Below, one piece after another: positions 27,213-35,692 of a stretch of DNA of 42,067 nucleotides. A program made the position numbers and the translations under genes. This DNA is from an uncultured Desulfobacteraceae bacterium (GTDB lineage: Bacteria > Desulfobacterota > Desulfobacteria > Desulfobacterales > Desulfobacteraceae). Every line of letters begins with the position of its first letter. Position 1 is the stretch's first letter. Under the pieces are notes generated by a model. It ran no database searches and was not told the origin of the DNA. It was given only the letters and a program-made list of their open reading frames with translations. Where the stretch lies: positions 1-42,067 of the forward strand of contig CAJWHT010000025.1 of assembly GCA_913041495.1 (NCBI GenBank), given 5' to 3'.

Positions 27213-28499
27213 TTAATCATCCCAATCACCCTCAGGTCCTTTATCCACAACGATCTTGGAGGCCTTCTCGATGATTTTTTCCCGGGACCACTCATTTTTT
27301 TCTTCAATTATTTTAGCTTTGAAACCCGGAAAATGTGATTTGGTCTCAAGAATTTTGTCAATAACCCGGTCTGCGGTGTCCTGTGCATTGAAGACATCTG
27401 TGAGCAGGGTGTAGACAAATTCCTCCACCGCTTTGACCATTCTTTCCTTCACATCGGCGGACTGGGCAAGCAGGTGGCTTTCAAAGGGGAGGTTCAGCTT
27501 TTTGAAGTTGCCGCCATCCAGGCCGCGTTCAGCAGCGTAGGCCAGCATCTTTTCCCAGTTTTCCTCGGTGATGCCCTTGCCGGCTTCTTTGATGAAGTTC
27601 CCGTCAGCGTCCATGATGGCGTTGCCGAAATCGTTCACCTTAACCCCCCATGAGATCATCTGCAGAGCGGTGGCCACATTGGCTTTTGTGGTCCGGGTCT
27701 CTTTCGCTATCTCACGGAGCCGGTCGGAGTTATTCCCGGAGGTGCCGTGCTGGGCTCCGGAGATGCCGTAGGGCTTGAGGGCTTCGTGGATCTGGGCGGT
27801 GAGTTCCACATTGATGCCGGCATCGTTGGTTTCAATGCCGTGGGTGGTGCCGTTGTTCAGGGCGATCCAGTCCGGAAATATGCCGTGGGCGTTGAGGCCC
27901 TGAATCAGAAACAGCGCCTCCTCGTCTGTGGACAGGCCGTATTTTCCTTTTATTTCCCCCACCTCTGTTTCCAGCCCGGCCCATTCGGGGACATAGGGAT
28001 AAAGTTCGATATTGGCCAGCAGGTTCTGATCGTCCGGCATGTGGGAGGCATCAATGGCGATGGAGGTCACGCCGCTGTCGAACAGGGACTGAATTTCGGT
28101 TTTGGCCGGTTCGATGTCCTCAGGCTTTTTGATAACGAAATGGTCCGCATGGATAGCCACCGGTATGGTGATGCCCATCTCATTCATATAGGCGTCGGTC
28201 TGCCGGGCAATGTTCCAGAGGCTTGTGGGGCAATAGGCTGCCGTACCGCCTTCGGATCTGGCGATCTCAATGATAATGGCGGCATTGGCCCGCTGGGCCG
28301 CCGCCAGTGCGCCGCGGATGACAAACGAGCTTCTGCCGTTGGCGGCAATGGTCATGCAGCCGCCCTTGGCCAGCATGGCCTGGTCAATATATTTGCCGCT
28401 GACAATCAGCGCCTTGGAGTTGGGAAAGCAACGTTTTACATTGGGCGGTCTGCCGTAATCAAGGGCGGTGTTGAAATCCTCACTATATATATTGGCCAT
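27213..28499 (-). CDS. fba: Class II fructose-bisphosphate aldolase
   Basis: A 428-residue zinc aldolase that joins or splits fructose 1,6-bisphosphate and triose phosphates in glycolysis and gluconeogenesis. Visible motifs: the zinc site IHADHF (His117, His120), AIDASHMP, TEVGEIKGKYG (metal-site Glu), and GAQHGTSGN, where the His is a zinc ligand. It is longer than the E. coli enzyme (~360), as in several anaerobes. GGAGG lies 13 bases before the ATG, which is rather far. It diverges from the TetR gene; a TGAAT-N4-ATTCA palindrome lies in its upstream region. An acetate or fatty-acid oxidiser would use it mainly for gluconeogenesis (inference). Confidence 0.92.
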   Translation of the reverse strand: MANIYSEDFNTALDYGRPPNVKRCFPNSKALIVSGKYIDQAMLAKGGCMTIAANGRSSFVIRGALAAAQRANAAIIIEIARSEGGTAAYCPTSLWNIARQTDAYMNEMGITIPVAIHADHFVIKKPEDIEPAKTEIQSLFDSGVTSIAIDASHMPDDQNLLANIELYPYVPEWAGLETEVGEIKGKYGLSTDEEALFLIQGLNAHGIFPDWIALNNGTTHGIETNDAGINVELTAQIHEALKPYGISGAQHGTSGNNSDRLREIAKETRTTKANVATALQMISWGVKVNDFGNAIMDADGNFIKEAGKGITEENWEKMLAYAAERGLDGGNFKKLNLPFESHLLAQSADVKERMVKAVEEFVYTLLTDVFNAQDTADRVIDKILETKSHFPGFKAKIIEEKNEWSREKIIEKASKIVVDKGPEGDWDD

Positions 28500-28593
28500 G
28501 GTATTTGTTTTTCCTCCATCGTCAGTATCTAAATTAAATTTTATTTCCCTTTTTTGTCATGAAAACACCCTAAAATCAAGCCTAAAGGGATTC

Positions 28594-28607
28594 TGAATAA
28601 GTATTCA
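28594..28607. promoter_or_regulatory. TetR-type operator site 1 (upstream of fba)
   Basis: TGAATAAGTATTCA is a perfect TGAAT-N4-ATTCA palindrome. The 303-base gap between fba and tetR also holds site 2 and both candidate promoters; I see no gene in it. Confidence 0.55.
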
Positions 28608-28629
28608 CGAACCGATTTTGCGGTGGCAA
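28600..28629 (-). promoter_or_regulatory. Candidate fba promoter
   Basis: On the minus strand TTGCCA (28629-28624) is followed after 18 bases by AATACT (28605-28600), five and four matches to consensus. The -10 lies within operator site 1, so a bound repressor would block it. Confidence 0.35.
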
Positions 28630-28730
28630 CTGGGCTCTCTAAAAAGTGAAAACAGCATTAAATCGCATAACGTTCTGTAAATATTGGTTATAATTAAATT
28701 AATAATTAATATTTTTTAGGTATTTTGGGC

Positions 28731-28759
28731 TTGACATTTGAATAAATCTAATGTTAGAT
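28731..28759 (+). promoter_or_regulatory. Promoter of tetR
   Basis: TTGACA (28731-28736), 17 bases, TTAGAT (28754-28759): a perfect -35, an optimal spacer and a four-of-six -10. Transcription would start near 28766, inside operator site 2. Confidence 0.65.
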
Positions 28760-28760
28760 G

Positions 28761-28778
28761 AATGAATCGTTATTCATT
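28761..28778. promoter_or_regulatory. TetR-type operator site 2 (tetR autoregulation)
   Basis: AATGAATCGTTATTCATT is a perfect palindrome with seven-base arms and a four-base spacer. It begins two bases after the tetR -10, the place expected for self-repression. The half-site resembles the TGAATGA half-site of the Bacillus FadR box, recalled from knowledge and not searched. Confidence 0.7.
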
Positions 28779-28802
28779 TGACCAGAAAAGGGGCCAAAGG
28801 AT

Positions 28803-29387
28803 TTGCAGAAAAATAAAAGTGAAAAATACCACAAAATCCTGGACAGTGCGGGGGCGGTATTTGCGGAACACGGCTTTTACAAAGCCACGATATCCCAGAT
28901 CGCTGCAAAAGCAGGCGTAGCGGACGGCACCCTGTACCTCTACTTCAAAAACAAGGATGATATACTCTACCAATTCATCAACTTCAAGACCCAGGTGGTC
29001 TTTGAAAAGATGAATACCGCGGTGGCCATGGGAAACAATGCGGAAGACAAATTGAGAAATCTGATCCGTTGTCATTTGGAAGAGTTTCAAAGTGACAAGA
29101 ACATGGCCATCATCTTTCAGTCCGAAGTCCGGTATCTGAGGGATATCGAGTCCCAGATCAAGGATATCTCAAAGATGTACCTGGATCTGCTGTCCGATAT
29201 AATCGAACAGGGCCAGATTGAAGGTTCCATGCGCCAGGACCTTTTTGTGGGGCTGGTGAAGCGGTTTATCCTCGGGGCGGTGGAAGGGGTGATTTCCACC
29301 TGGGTATCCGCCCACGGCAGGTATGACCTGGTGTCCATGGCCGACCCCCTGGTGGATCTTTATCTGTCAGGAGTGAAAGGGGACTAA
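28803..29387 (+). CDS. TetR family regulator, FadR-like
   Basis: A 194-residue TetR/AcrR repressor. The HTH (residues ~10-55) reads FAEHGFYKATISQIAAKAGV then GTLYLYFKNKDDIL, a strong match. The C-terminal ligand domain (YLRDIESQIKDISKMYLDLL and GAVEGVISTWV) resembles acyl-CoA-responsive members such as FadR of Bacillus and Thermus. The only possible start is TTG at 28803, since an in-frame stop lies at 28779-28781. The ribosome site AAAGG is unusually close to it. The gene is immediately upstream of the EMO-etfBA operon, so long-chain or other acyl-CoA as ligand is likely (inference). Confidence 0.9.
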   Translation: MQKNKSEKYHKILDSAGAVFAEHGFYKATISQIAAKAGVADGTLYLYFKNKDDILYQFINFKTQVVFEKMNTAVAMGNNAEDKLRNLIRCHLEEFQSDKNMAIIFQSEVRYLRDIESQIKDISKMYLDLLSDIIEQGQIEGSMRQDLFVGLVKRFILGAVEGVISTWVSAHGRYDLVSMADPLVDLYLSGVKGD

Positions 29388-29437
29388 ACCGGGTCCATTA
29401 TATAAATGGTTAAAATTTCATGAATATGGCTTTTTCC

Positions 29438-29466
29438 TTGACGGCAATGACCATGTTTATTAAAGC
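29438..29466 (+). promoter_or_regulatory. Candidate promoter of EMO-etfBA operon
   Basis: TTGACG (29438-29443), 17 bases, TAAAGC (29461-29466). The -35 is good and the -10 weak. It is supported mainly by its spacing to operator site 3, which starts three bases after the -10, as at tetR. Confidence 0.4.
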
Positions 29467-29468
29467 AC

Positions 29469-29486
29469 AATGAGCCTGGATTCATT
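29469..29486. promoter_or_regulatory. TetR-type operator site 3 (upstream of EMO)
   Basis: AATGAGCCTGGATTCATT keeps the full right arm ATTCATT and five of seven left-arm bases of site 2 with the same four-base spacer. It ends 31 bases before the EMO ATG. Confidence 0.55.
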
Positions 29487-29517
29487 ACTCAATACATATA
29501 ACGGGAGGTAAATCAAT

Positions 29518-31587
29518 ATGTCTTCAATCATCGGACCGGCAAGTTATCAACTGTTCGGGTTCTTTCCAACGATTATTCTGTCATTTCTGCTGCCAGTGAT
29601 AGGGGTGGGGCTTTTCACCTATATCATGGCAAGGCGGATCGCTCCCCTGGTAAGGGCAAATCCGGACTACCGGTTTGACAATATCCCCCAGCGGATCATC
29701 AACTTATTCCTGGTCTGGCTGGCCCAGATCCGCCAGCCCCGTTACATGCTGGCCGGCGTACTTCACATTGTTATTTTTGCAGGCTTTCTGGTGCTGTCCA
29801 TCCGGTCCACCACCCTGGTGATCGTCGGACTGTCCGACGGTTTTGTCCTGCCCGGGTTCGACGGTGCCCTGGGCGCGGTGTACAACTTCTTTAAAGATTA
29901 TGCCGCCACCGGCGTTCTGATTGCCTGTCTCGTGGCTGCGGTCCGCCGCGGTGTCATTAAACCGGCACGTTACGCAGTACCTGAAAAATACGGAAAAGAC
30001 CATACGGCCGAAGCAATTTTCGTATTGGGGGTTATCTCCACTCTGATGATTTCCGAGGCGCTTTTTGAAGCTTCTGAACTCGCCTATGTGCTCAGAGAAA
30101 CCGGGCACGACCATTTTGTGGCGCCGCTGTCCATTACCTGGATGTTTAAAGCCATGCTGGGCACCACGTCACTGGACACCCTCCAGGGTATCCATGTGGC
30201 TGCATACTACATCCACGATGTGGCTTTCTTCTTCTTTCTCTGCTTTCTGCCCATGGGCAAGCATTTCCACGTCATCACCTCGATTTTCAACGTGTTTTTC
30301 ATGCGCGTCAAAAAGGGCAATATCAAGCCGGTGATGCACGGTGTCAGCGAAGAAGACCTGGACGAACTGGAATCTTTCGGCACCAAAAAACTGGAAGACT
30401 TTACCTGGAAGCACATGCTGGACTTCTACTCCTGCGCGGACTGCGGCCGCTGTTCAGATCAGTGCCCCGCCAACGCCGTGGGACGTCCCCTGTCTCCCCG
30501 GTTCATCACCATCAAGGCCCGTGACCTGATCTTTAAAAATTATCCCATGACCGGTGAAATTTACAACTCTCCCAACCTGCTGGTGGAAGATATTTATACC
30601 GAAGACGAAATCTGGTCCTGTACCACCTGTGGCGCCTGTGAAGAGGAATGTCCCCTGGGCATCGAGTACATCGATAAAATGGTTGACCTGCGGCGGGGTA
30701 TGGTGGACGAGGGGATGGTTCCCCAGTCCCTGCAGAAACCTTTGAAGGCCCTTGAAAAACGCGGCAATCCCTACGGCAAAATGGAAAAGAAAAGGGCAGA
30801 CTGGGCCAAAGATAAGGAATTCAAGGCAGAGCATAGTGTCAAGGTGCTGGGCAAGAAGGAAACCGCTGAAACACTTTACTTTGTCGATTCCATAACGTCC
30901 TATGATGACAACATTCAGGACATTGCCAAGCGCACCGCCATCATCCTTGAAAAGGCCGGTGTGGATTACGGTGTCCTGGGCAAAGAGGAAAAAGACAGCG
31001 GCAACGAGGTTCTCCGGTTCGGTGAGGAAATGCTTTACCAGTCCCTCAAGGAAGACAACACCGAAGCCATTCTGGCCTCCGGCGTCAAAGAAATCGTCAC
31101 CGCCGACCCCCATGCCTACAATGCCTTGAAGAATGACTACCAAGGGCTTCCCCCGGTGAAACATATCAGCCAGGTGGTCACCGAAAAAGTGAAGTCCGGT
31201 GATTTGGTCCTGACATCCTGCAAAGAACCCGGCAAGGTGTTCTTCTACCATGACCCCTGCTATCTGGGCCGTCACAACGGGCTCTATGAAGATCCCAGGG
31301 AAGCGCTGGATGCCATTGACAATCTGACCCGGGTGGAAATCGAAAAGAGTCGTGACCGGTCCTTTTGCTGCGGCGGCGGCGGTCTGATGCTCTTCTACGA
31401 ACCGGAGGAAGAAACCCGCATGGGCGTTCTCCGGGTGAACATGGCGGCCGAAGCCGGTGCCACGGTCATTGTCACCGCATGTCCCTTCTGCCTGGTGAAT
31501 ATGCAGGATGCCATCAAGGTGGCGGGCAAAGAAGGTGAAATGGAAGCCATGGATTTTACCCAGTTGATCGAGCAACATCTAGCATAG
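29518..31587 (+). CDS. EMO: membrane-bound ETF:menaquinone oxidoreductase (HdrD-like)
   Basis: A 689-residue membrane iron-sulfur protein that takes electrons from EtfAB and passes them to the quinone pool during acyl-CoA oxidation. The N-terminal ~260 residues form a NarI-like membrane domain with several helices and candidate haem His residues (83, 226, 232, 249, 251). Two [4Fe-4S] motifs follow: CADCGRCSDQCP (306-316) and CTTCGACEEECP (368-378). The second CCG domain is intact (Cys581, Cys617-618, Cys655, Cys658). The first CCG domain keeps its fold pattern but has Ser458, Asp493, Asp530 and Ala533 where Cys is expected. GGGAGG precedes the ATG. etfB and etfA follow on the same strand. Confidence 0.9.
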   Translation: MSSIIGPASYQLFGFFPTIILSFLLPVIGVGLFTYIMARRIAPLVRANPDYRFDNIPQRIINLFLVWLAQIRQPRYMLAGVLHIVIFAGFLVLSIRSTTLVIVGLSDGFVLPGFDGALGAVYNFFKDYAATGVLIACLVAAVRRGVIKPARYAVPEKYGKDHTAEAIFVLGVISTLMISEALFEASELAYVLRETGHDHFVAPLSITWMFKAMLGTTSLDTLQGIHVAAYYIHDVAFFFFLCFLPMGKHFHVITSIFNVFFMRVKKGNIKPVMHGVSEEDLDELESFGTKKLEDFTWKHMLDFYSCADCGRCSDQCPANAVGRPLSPRFITIKARDLIFKNYPMTGEIYNSPNLLVEDIYTEDEIWSCTTCGACEEECPLGIEYIDKMVDLRRGMVDEGMVPQSLQKPLKALEKRGNPYGKMEKKRADWAKDKEFKAEHSVKVLGKKETAETLYFVDSITSYDDNIQDIAKRTAIILEKAGVDYGVLGKEEKDSGNEVLRFGEEMLYQSLKEDNTEAILASGVKEIVTADPHAYNALKNDYQGLPPVKHISQVVTEKVKSGDLVLTSCKEPGKVFFYHDPCYLGRHNGLYEDPREALDAIDNLTRVEIEKSRDRSFCCGGGGLMLFYEPEEETRMGVLRVNMAAEAGATVIVTACPFCLVNMQDAIKVAGKEGEMEAMDFTQLIEQHLA

Positions 31588-31606
31588 ATAATAACGTACG
31601 GAAGTC

Positions 31607-31637
31607 GGGCTGCCGGAGCGTTTCGGGCCGGCAGCCC
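31607..31637 (+). other. Strong intercistronic hairpin between EMO and etfB
   Basis: GGGCTGCCGG (31607-31616) and CCGGCAGCCC (31628-31637) form a perfect ten-pair GC-rich stem with an 11-base loop. There is no immediate T run, the next bases being CGGAAACTTAAAG, so it is probably a processing or stabilising structure and not a full terminator. It may let etfBA mRNA accumulate independently of EMO. Confidence 0.6.
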
Positions 31638-31670
31638 CGGAAACTTAAAGTTTTATTTTAGGAGGCGATG

Positions 31671-32459
31671 ATGGAAATTTTGGTATGCGTCAAGCGCGTT
31701 CCAGATACTGCTGAGAACGAATTTGAGCTCAACTCGGACGGAAACGACCTGGACCGTGACGATCTGGTATACTCTGTAAATGAATGGGACAACTACGCGG
31801 TTGAAGAAGCCATTCAGATCGTGGACAAGGTGGGCGGCAGCGTCACTGTGGTCACTGTGGGTGACGACGAAGCTGAAGAAGTCCTGAGACGTGAAATGGC
31901 CATGGGCGCCAACAACGGTGTTCTCCTGGCTGATGATGCATTTGAAGGCTCTGACGGCAAGGGCATTGCCACCATTCTTAAAGCTGAAATCGAAAAGGGC
32001 AGCTATGACCTCATCCTCACCGGTGCCCAGGCGGATGAAGGCGCAGGTCAGGTGGGCGGTATGCTGGCAGCCATGCTGGACTACCCCTATGCATCCCTGG
32101 TCAATAAAATCGAAGTGGACGGCGACGCCAAGATCAAGGTCGGCCGTGAAATCGAAGGCGGCAACCAGGAAATGAACGAAATCGAACTTCCCTGCGTGCT
32201 TTCCATCCAGACCGGTATCAACGAGCCCCGCTACGTGGGCATCCGCGGCATCCGTAAAGTGGCCAAGGTTGAAATCCCTGAAAAAGACGCCGGGGCGCTT
32301 GGCATTGATGCGTCCGCCGTGGGGGAAGCCGGTGCCAAAACCAAACGCGTGGACTACTTCGTACCTGATATGGGCGACGGTGCTGAAATGCTCGAAGGCT
32401 CCACCGATGAGATCATTGAACAACTGATTGAGAAGCTGAAAGCCAAAGGAGGACTCTAA
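31671..32459 (+). CDS. etfB: Electron transfer flavoprotein subunit beta
   Basis: A 262-residue EtfB starting MEILVCVKRVPDTAENEF, with VVTVGDDEAEEVLRREMAMG, LILTGAQADEGAGQVGGMLA and GTN-like nucleotide-binding segments of the family. With EtfA it accepts electrons from acyl-CoA dehydrogenases. Two adjacent ATGs exist (31668, 31671); the second has the better five-base spacing to GGAGG. etfA starts three bases after the stop. Confidence 0.95.
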   Translation: MEILVCVKRVPDTAENEFELNSDGNDLDRDDLVYSVNEWDNYAVEEAIQIVDKVGGSVTVVTVGDDEAEEVLRREMAMGANNGVLLADDAFEGSDGKGIATILKAEIEKGSYDLILTGAQADEGAGQVGGMLAAMLDYPYASLVNKIEVDGDAKIKVGREIEGGNQEMNEIELPCVLSIQTGINEPRYVGIRGIRKVAKVEIPEKDAGALGIDASAVGEAGAKTKRVDYFVPDMGDGAEMLEGSTDEIIEQLIEKLKAKGGL

Positions 32460-32461
32460 TC

Positions 32462-33430
32462 ATGACACAGATTTTTGCATATATTCCCCATAAGAACGGT
32501 GCTGCGGAAGATGTGGCATTGGAGTATCCCGAAGCGGCTAAAAAGATCGATGCCGGTGCATCCGTCACAGCGGTTGTGACAGGTTCCGGTGCTGACCTGG
32601 ACAAGGTTGCCGGCGACATGGCCAAGATTTACAGCGAAGTCATCAAGGTTGACAATGCAGCCCTGGCCTATCCCAACGCTGAAGTTGTCAGAAAAGCCCT
32701 GACGGCCATCCTGCCGGCCAACGCCATTGTCCTGGTTGCCCACGATACCTTCGGCATGGACCTGGCCCCGGGCCTGTCCGTAAAACTTGACTCTGCCTAT
32801 GCCGCCGACGCGATTGATTTCGAAGGTGTTGACGGCGATGCCCTGAAACTGGTCCGCCAGGAACTGGGCGGCGCGGTGTCCACCCATGTCACCACTGATA
32901 TTTCTGCAGGTGCTGTCATCACCATCCGGCCGGGCGCATTTGCCCCGGTTGACGGCGGCTCAGCCTCCGGTACCATTACAGACAAATCCGGTGACGCCGG
33001 TGACCTGGCGGCCAAAAGAACTTTCATTGAAGTGGTTGAAGCCGAAGTGGGTGACGTTGACATCACCAAATCCGATGTGCTTGTATCCATCGGTCGCGGT
33101 ATTGAAGATGAAGACAACATTGAAATCGCCCAGGAACTGGCCGATGCCATGGGCGCGGTTGTTTCCTGCTCCAGACCCATCGTTGACGCCAAATGGCTGG
33201 AAAAATCCCGCCAGGTCGGTACCTCCGGCCAGACCGTTAAACCCAAGGTCTACATGGCCATGGGTATTTCCGGTTCCTTCCAGCACATGGGCGGCGTAAA
33301 GGGCAACCCCTTTATCGTAGCCGTCAACAAGAACCCCAAAGCCCCGATTTTCCAGGTGGCGGATGTGGGTATCGTTGAAGATATTCTCGATTTCATGCCT
33401 GAACTCCAGGAAGCCATCGAAGATCTCTAA
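32462..33430 (+). CDS. etfA: Electron transfer flavoprotein subunit alpha
   Basis: A 322-residue EtfA. The N-terminal half resembles EtfB (IPHKNGAAEDVALEYPEAA). The C-terminal half is the FAD-binding domain: VSIGRGIEDEDNIEIA, SRPIVDAKWLEKSRQVG, GQTVKPKVYMAMGISGSFQH and the closing VNKNPKAPIFQVADVGIVED. It binds FAD and passes electrons to the EMO protein encoded upstream. AGGAGG lies ahead of the ATG and a strong terminator follows 32 bases after the stop, closing the operon. Confidence 0.96.
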   Translation: MTQIFAYIPHKNGAAEDVALEYPEAAKKIDAGASVTAVVTGSGADLDKVAGDMAKIYSEVIKVDNAALAYPNAEVVRKALTAILPANAIVLVAHDTFGMDLAPGLSVKLDSAYAADAIDFEGVDGDALKLVRQELGGAVSTHVTTDISAGAVITIRPGAFAPVDGGSASGTITDKSGDAGDLAAKRTFIEVVEAEVGDVDITKSDVLVSIGRGIEDEDNIEIAQELADAMGAVVSCSRPIVDAKWLEKSRQVGTSGQTVKPKVYMAMGISGSFQHMGGVKGNPFIVAVNKNPKAPIFQVADVGIVEDILDFMPELQEAIEDL

Positions 33431-33462
33431 GCCATACGCCTCTTATCGTTTAAGAGTGCTTT

Positions 33463-33498
33463 GCGGCCCTGTACCTCCTGTGCAGGGCCGCTTTTTTT
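33463..33498 (+). terminator. Rho-independent terminator of EMO-etfBA
   Basis: GCGGCCCTG (33463-33471) and CAGGGCCGC (33483-33491) form a perfect nine-pair stem with an 11-base loop, followed by seven T's. Confidence 0.95.
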
Positions 33499-33667
33499 AT
33501 GGCAGATCCGGATTCTGCCCAAATTGACATCCCCCCTGAGATCGGGTAAAAAAACAATAGGCATAAACAACCATGGGGCTGCTTTTTGACTCTTTTTACG
33601 CTTTGGTTCCTCCCAAGACGGGCAGGGCAGGCCGCAGACCAATACAAGCCCGCAGGAGAATTCAGAT

Positions 33668-34159
33668 ATGAAAGATAAAACGAATGCCCCGGCAGATGCC
33701 GGAATATCTGCTCTGGGTGGAAAATATCTGACCTTTGTCCTGAACCGGGAAGATTATGGGATCGATATTCACCGGATCAAAGAGATCATCGGTATGATGG
33801 ATATCACCACCGTTCCTCGGACACCGGCTCACATTAAAGGGGTGATCAACCTGAGGGGCAAGGTAATCCCGGTCATTGACCTGCGTATCCGCTTCAGTAT
33901 GCCGGCACAGGATTACACGGATAAAACCTGTATCGTGGTGGTGGAAATGGATCAGGACGGCACCACCCTTTTACTGGGCATGGTTGTGGATTCCGTATCT
34001 GAAGTGCTCACCGTTCCAGGAGAAGCCGTGGGGCCGCCGCCGGCGTTCGGGGCCGCCGTTACCACGGATTGGATTTTAGGGCTGGCCAAGATGGACAGCG
34101 GGGTGAAAATTTTGCTGGATATCGAAGCTGTTGTCGGAGACACGAATCTGACCGCCTGA
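33668..34159 (+). CDS. cheW: CheW chemotaxis coupling protein
   Basis: A 163-residue CheW, the adaptor that links chemoreceptors to the CheA kinase. The pattern is standard: YLTFVLNREDYGIDIHRIKEI, ITTVPRTPAHIKGVINLRG, VIPVIDLRIRF, LLGMVVDSVSEVL and a final GVKILLDIE. AGGAG lies nine bases before the ATG. It is alone here, with no cheA or receptor gene nearby, and is preceded by a 169-base gap with no clear promoter. It belongs to a motile cell, in line with the FlgM genes. Confidence 0.93.
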   Translation: MKDKTNAPADAGISALGGKYLTFVLNREDYGIDIHRIKEIIGMMDITTVPRTPAHIKGVINLRGKVIPVIDLRIRFSMPAQDYTDKTCIVVVEMDQDGTTLLLGMVVDSVSEVLTVPGEAVGPPPAFGAAVTTDWILGLAKMDSGVKILLDIEAVVGDTNLTA

Positions 34160-34302
34160 TTTAATTTGAGCTTATTCATTTTGGCAGTCCCCTGAAAAAA
34201 TAACTGTTACCTTTCGTGAAACCGCCAGGACTGTTCCCAGGAAAATCGTCAGGATGTGAGTCCCCCGCCGGTGTGTCGTTCTGACCCATGTTCGTTTTCG
34301 TA

Positions 34303-34331
34303 TTGACATCTTGTTGGGCCGGATTTATTAT
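34303..34331 (+). promoter_or_regulatory. Near-consensus sigma-70 promoter of the MFS gene
   Basis: TTGACA (34303-34308), a 17-base spacer, TATTAT (34326-34331; five of six). Transcription would begin near 34338, which rules out the in-frame TTG at 34311 as start and supports the ATG at 34365. Confidence 0.8.
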
Positions 34332-34364
34332 GCGCCGAAATCTCTGCTTTTAAGGAATCCTGCC

Positions 34365-35675
34365 ATGATCGCAAAAACATCTATTATGCCTGTGCTGAAA
34401 CCTTTTATTTCCCTTTACTCATCGGTTTTTTTTCTGCTGACGGGTTTGGGGCTGTTGAATACGTTTTTAAGTCTGCGGCTCACCATGGCCGGGGTTGGGG
34501 TGCAGACCACCGGTATGGTCTTGACCGTTTATTTTCTGGGGTTGACCACGGGGACTTTTTGCTGCGGAAAGATTATCCGCAGCGTCGGCCATATCAGGGC
34601 ATTTTCCGCCTTTGCCGCTGTCGGGGCGGTGATGGTACTCATCCACGGGCTTTATCTCTCGGTGCCCCTGTGGATGGGGCTGCGGTTTTTCAGCGGCCTT
34701 GCCAACATGGGCATGTTCATGGTCATTGAAAGCTGGCTCAACGAATGTGCCGAGCCCTGGGTCCGGGGCCGGATCTTCTCCATCTACATGATCATGACCT
34801 ATCTTGGGGGATCCCTGGGGCAGAAAATGTTGAATATGGCTGATGTGGAAGGCCAGACCCTTTTTCTTGTCATCAGTATTTTTATGGTGTTGAGTATCGT
34901 GCCGGTTTCCGTCACCCAGGCCATCCATCCCAAACTTCCCAAGCGGGAAGGTATCCGTTTGTCCCGGGTCTGCCGCAAGGCGCCCATCGGTATGACGGGC
35001 TGTTTTATCTCCGGTATTCTCATCTCCGGATTCTATGCTATGGCCCCGGTGTTTGCCCACCAGATCAATCTGGATGTGGCACAGCTCTCCTGGTTCATGG
35101 CCCTGAGTATTGTGGGAGGGCTTTTATTTCAATGGCCGGTGGGCATCTTATCGGACCGCTTTGACCGCACGTTGATCCTTCCGGGGATCGGACTGGTGCT
35201 GGCCGGGGCTTCCGTGTTCATCGCCTTTATCGGTAAGGGCCATGTGGAGATGATTTTGGTGGCAACCGTATTGTTCGGCGGCTTCCTTTTTACCATCTAT
35301 CCCGTTTCCGTTGCCAGGGCCCACGATATGTTCGATGCCGACGATGTGGTCAAAGTCAGTTCCGCCCTGCTGCTCGCCTATGGTGTGGGGTCAATCATCG
35401 GACCTATGGCCGCCTCCACCACCATGACCGTTTCCGGCACCCCCTATGGCCTTTATTTTTATTTTATCGGCGGCAGCCTTGTTTTTGTTTTTCTGTCCAT
35501 GGCATGGCGCAGCCTCGAAATGGCCGAGATCGTTCCCCCGGAAGATCAGGTGGATTTTGTCATCATGAAGCAGACGTCAAGCGTGGCTATTCATATGGAC
35601 CCACGGCTTGATGTTGAGGGTGATGAGTCCGAAGCGAGCGAAACCACCGAAACTAAGTCCCGGGCGACCGCTTAG
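34365..35675 (+). CDS. MFS transporter, YcaD-like
   Basis: A 436-residue inner-membrane protein with about 12 hydrophobic helices and major-facilitator signatures: GLRFFSGLANMGMFMVIESWLNE in the first half (here split by Gly residues) and GILSDRFDRTLIL between the halves. The pattern resembles E. coli YcaD and similar uncharacterised MFS members; the substrate is unknown. The last 45 residues are a hydrophilic tail rich in Glu, Ser and Thr. AAGGAA precedes the ATG. It is monocistronic, ending 17 bases before the convergent thyA. Confidence 0.87.
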   Translation: MIAKTSIMPVLKPFISLYSSVFFLLTGLGLLNTFLSLRLTMAGVGVQTTGMVLTVYFLGLTTGTFCCGKIIRSVGHIRAFSAFAAVGAVMVLIHGLYLSVPLWMGLRFFSGLANMGMFMVIESWLNECAEPWVRGRIFSIYMIMTYLGGSLGQKMLNMADVEGQTLFLVISIFMVLSIVPVSVTQAIHPKLPKREGIRLSRVCRKAPIGMTGCFISGILISGFYAMAPVFAHQINLDVAQLSWFMALSIVGGLLFQWPVGILSDRFDRTLILPGIGLVLAGASVFIAFIGKGHVEMILVATVLFGGFLFTIYPVSVARAHDMFDADDVVKVSSALLLAYGVGSIIGPMAASTTMTVSGTPYGLYFYFIGGSLVFVFLSMAWRSLEMAEIVPPEDQVDFVIMKQTSSVAIHMDPRLDVEGDESEASETTETKSRATA

Positions 35676-35692
35676 CCCGGAAATATTCGGGT

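Noticed and set aside
30454-31578. 374-residue minus-strand ORF
   Set aside because: It is antisense to the EMO gene, has no family motifs and is explained by codon bias of the plus-strand gene.
35676-35691. Hairpin CCCGGAAATATTCGGG between the MFS gene and thyA
   Set aside because: Only about six pairs and no T tract on either strand; not called a terminator.
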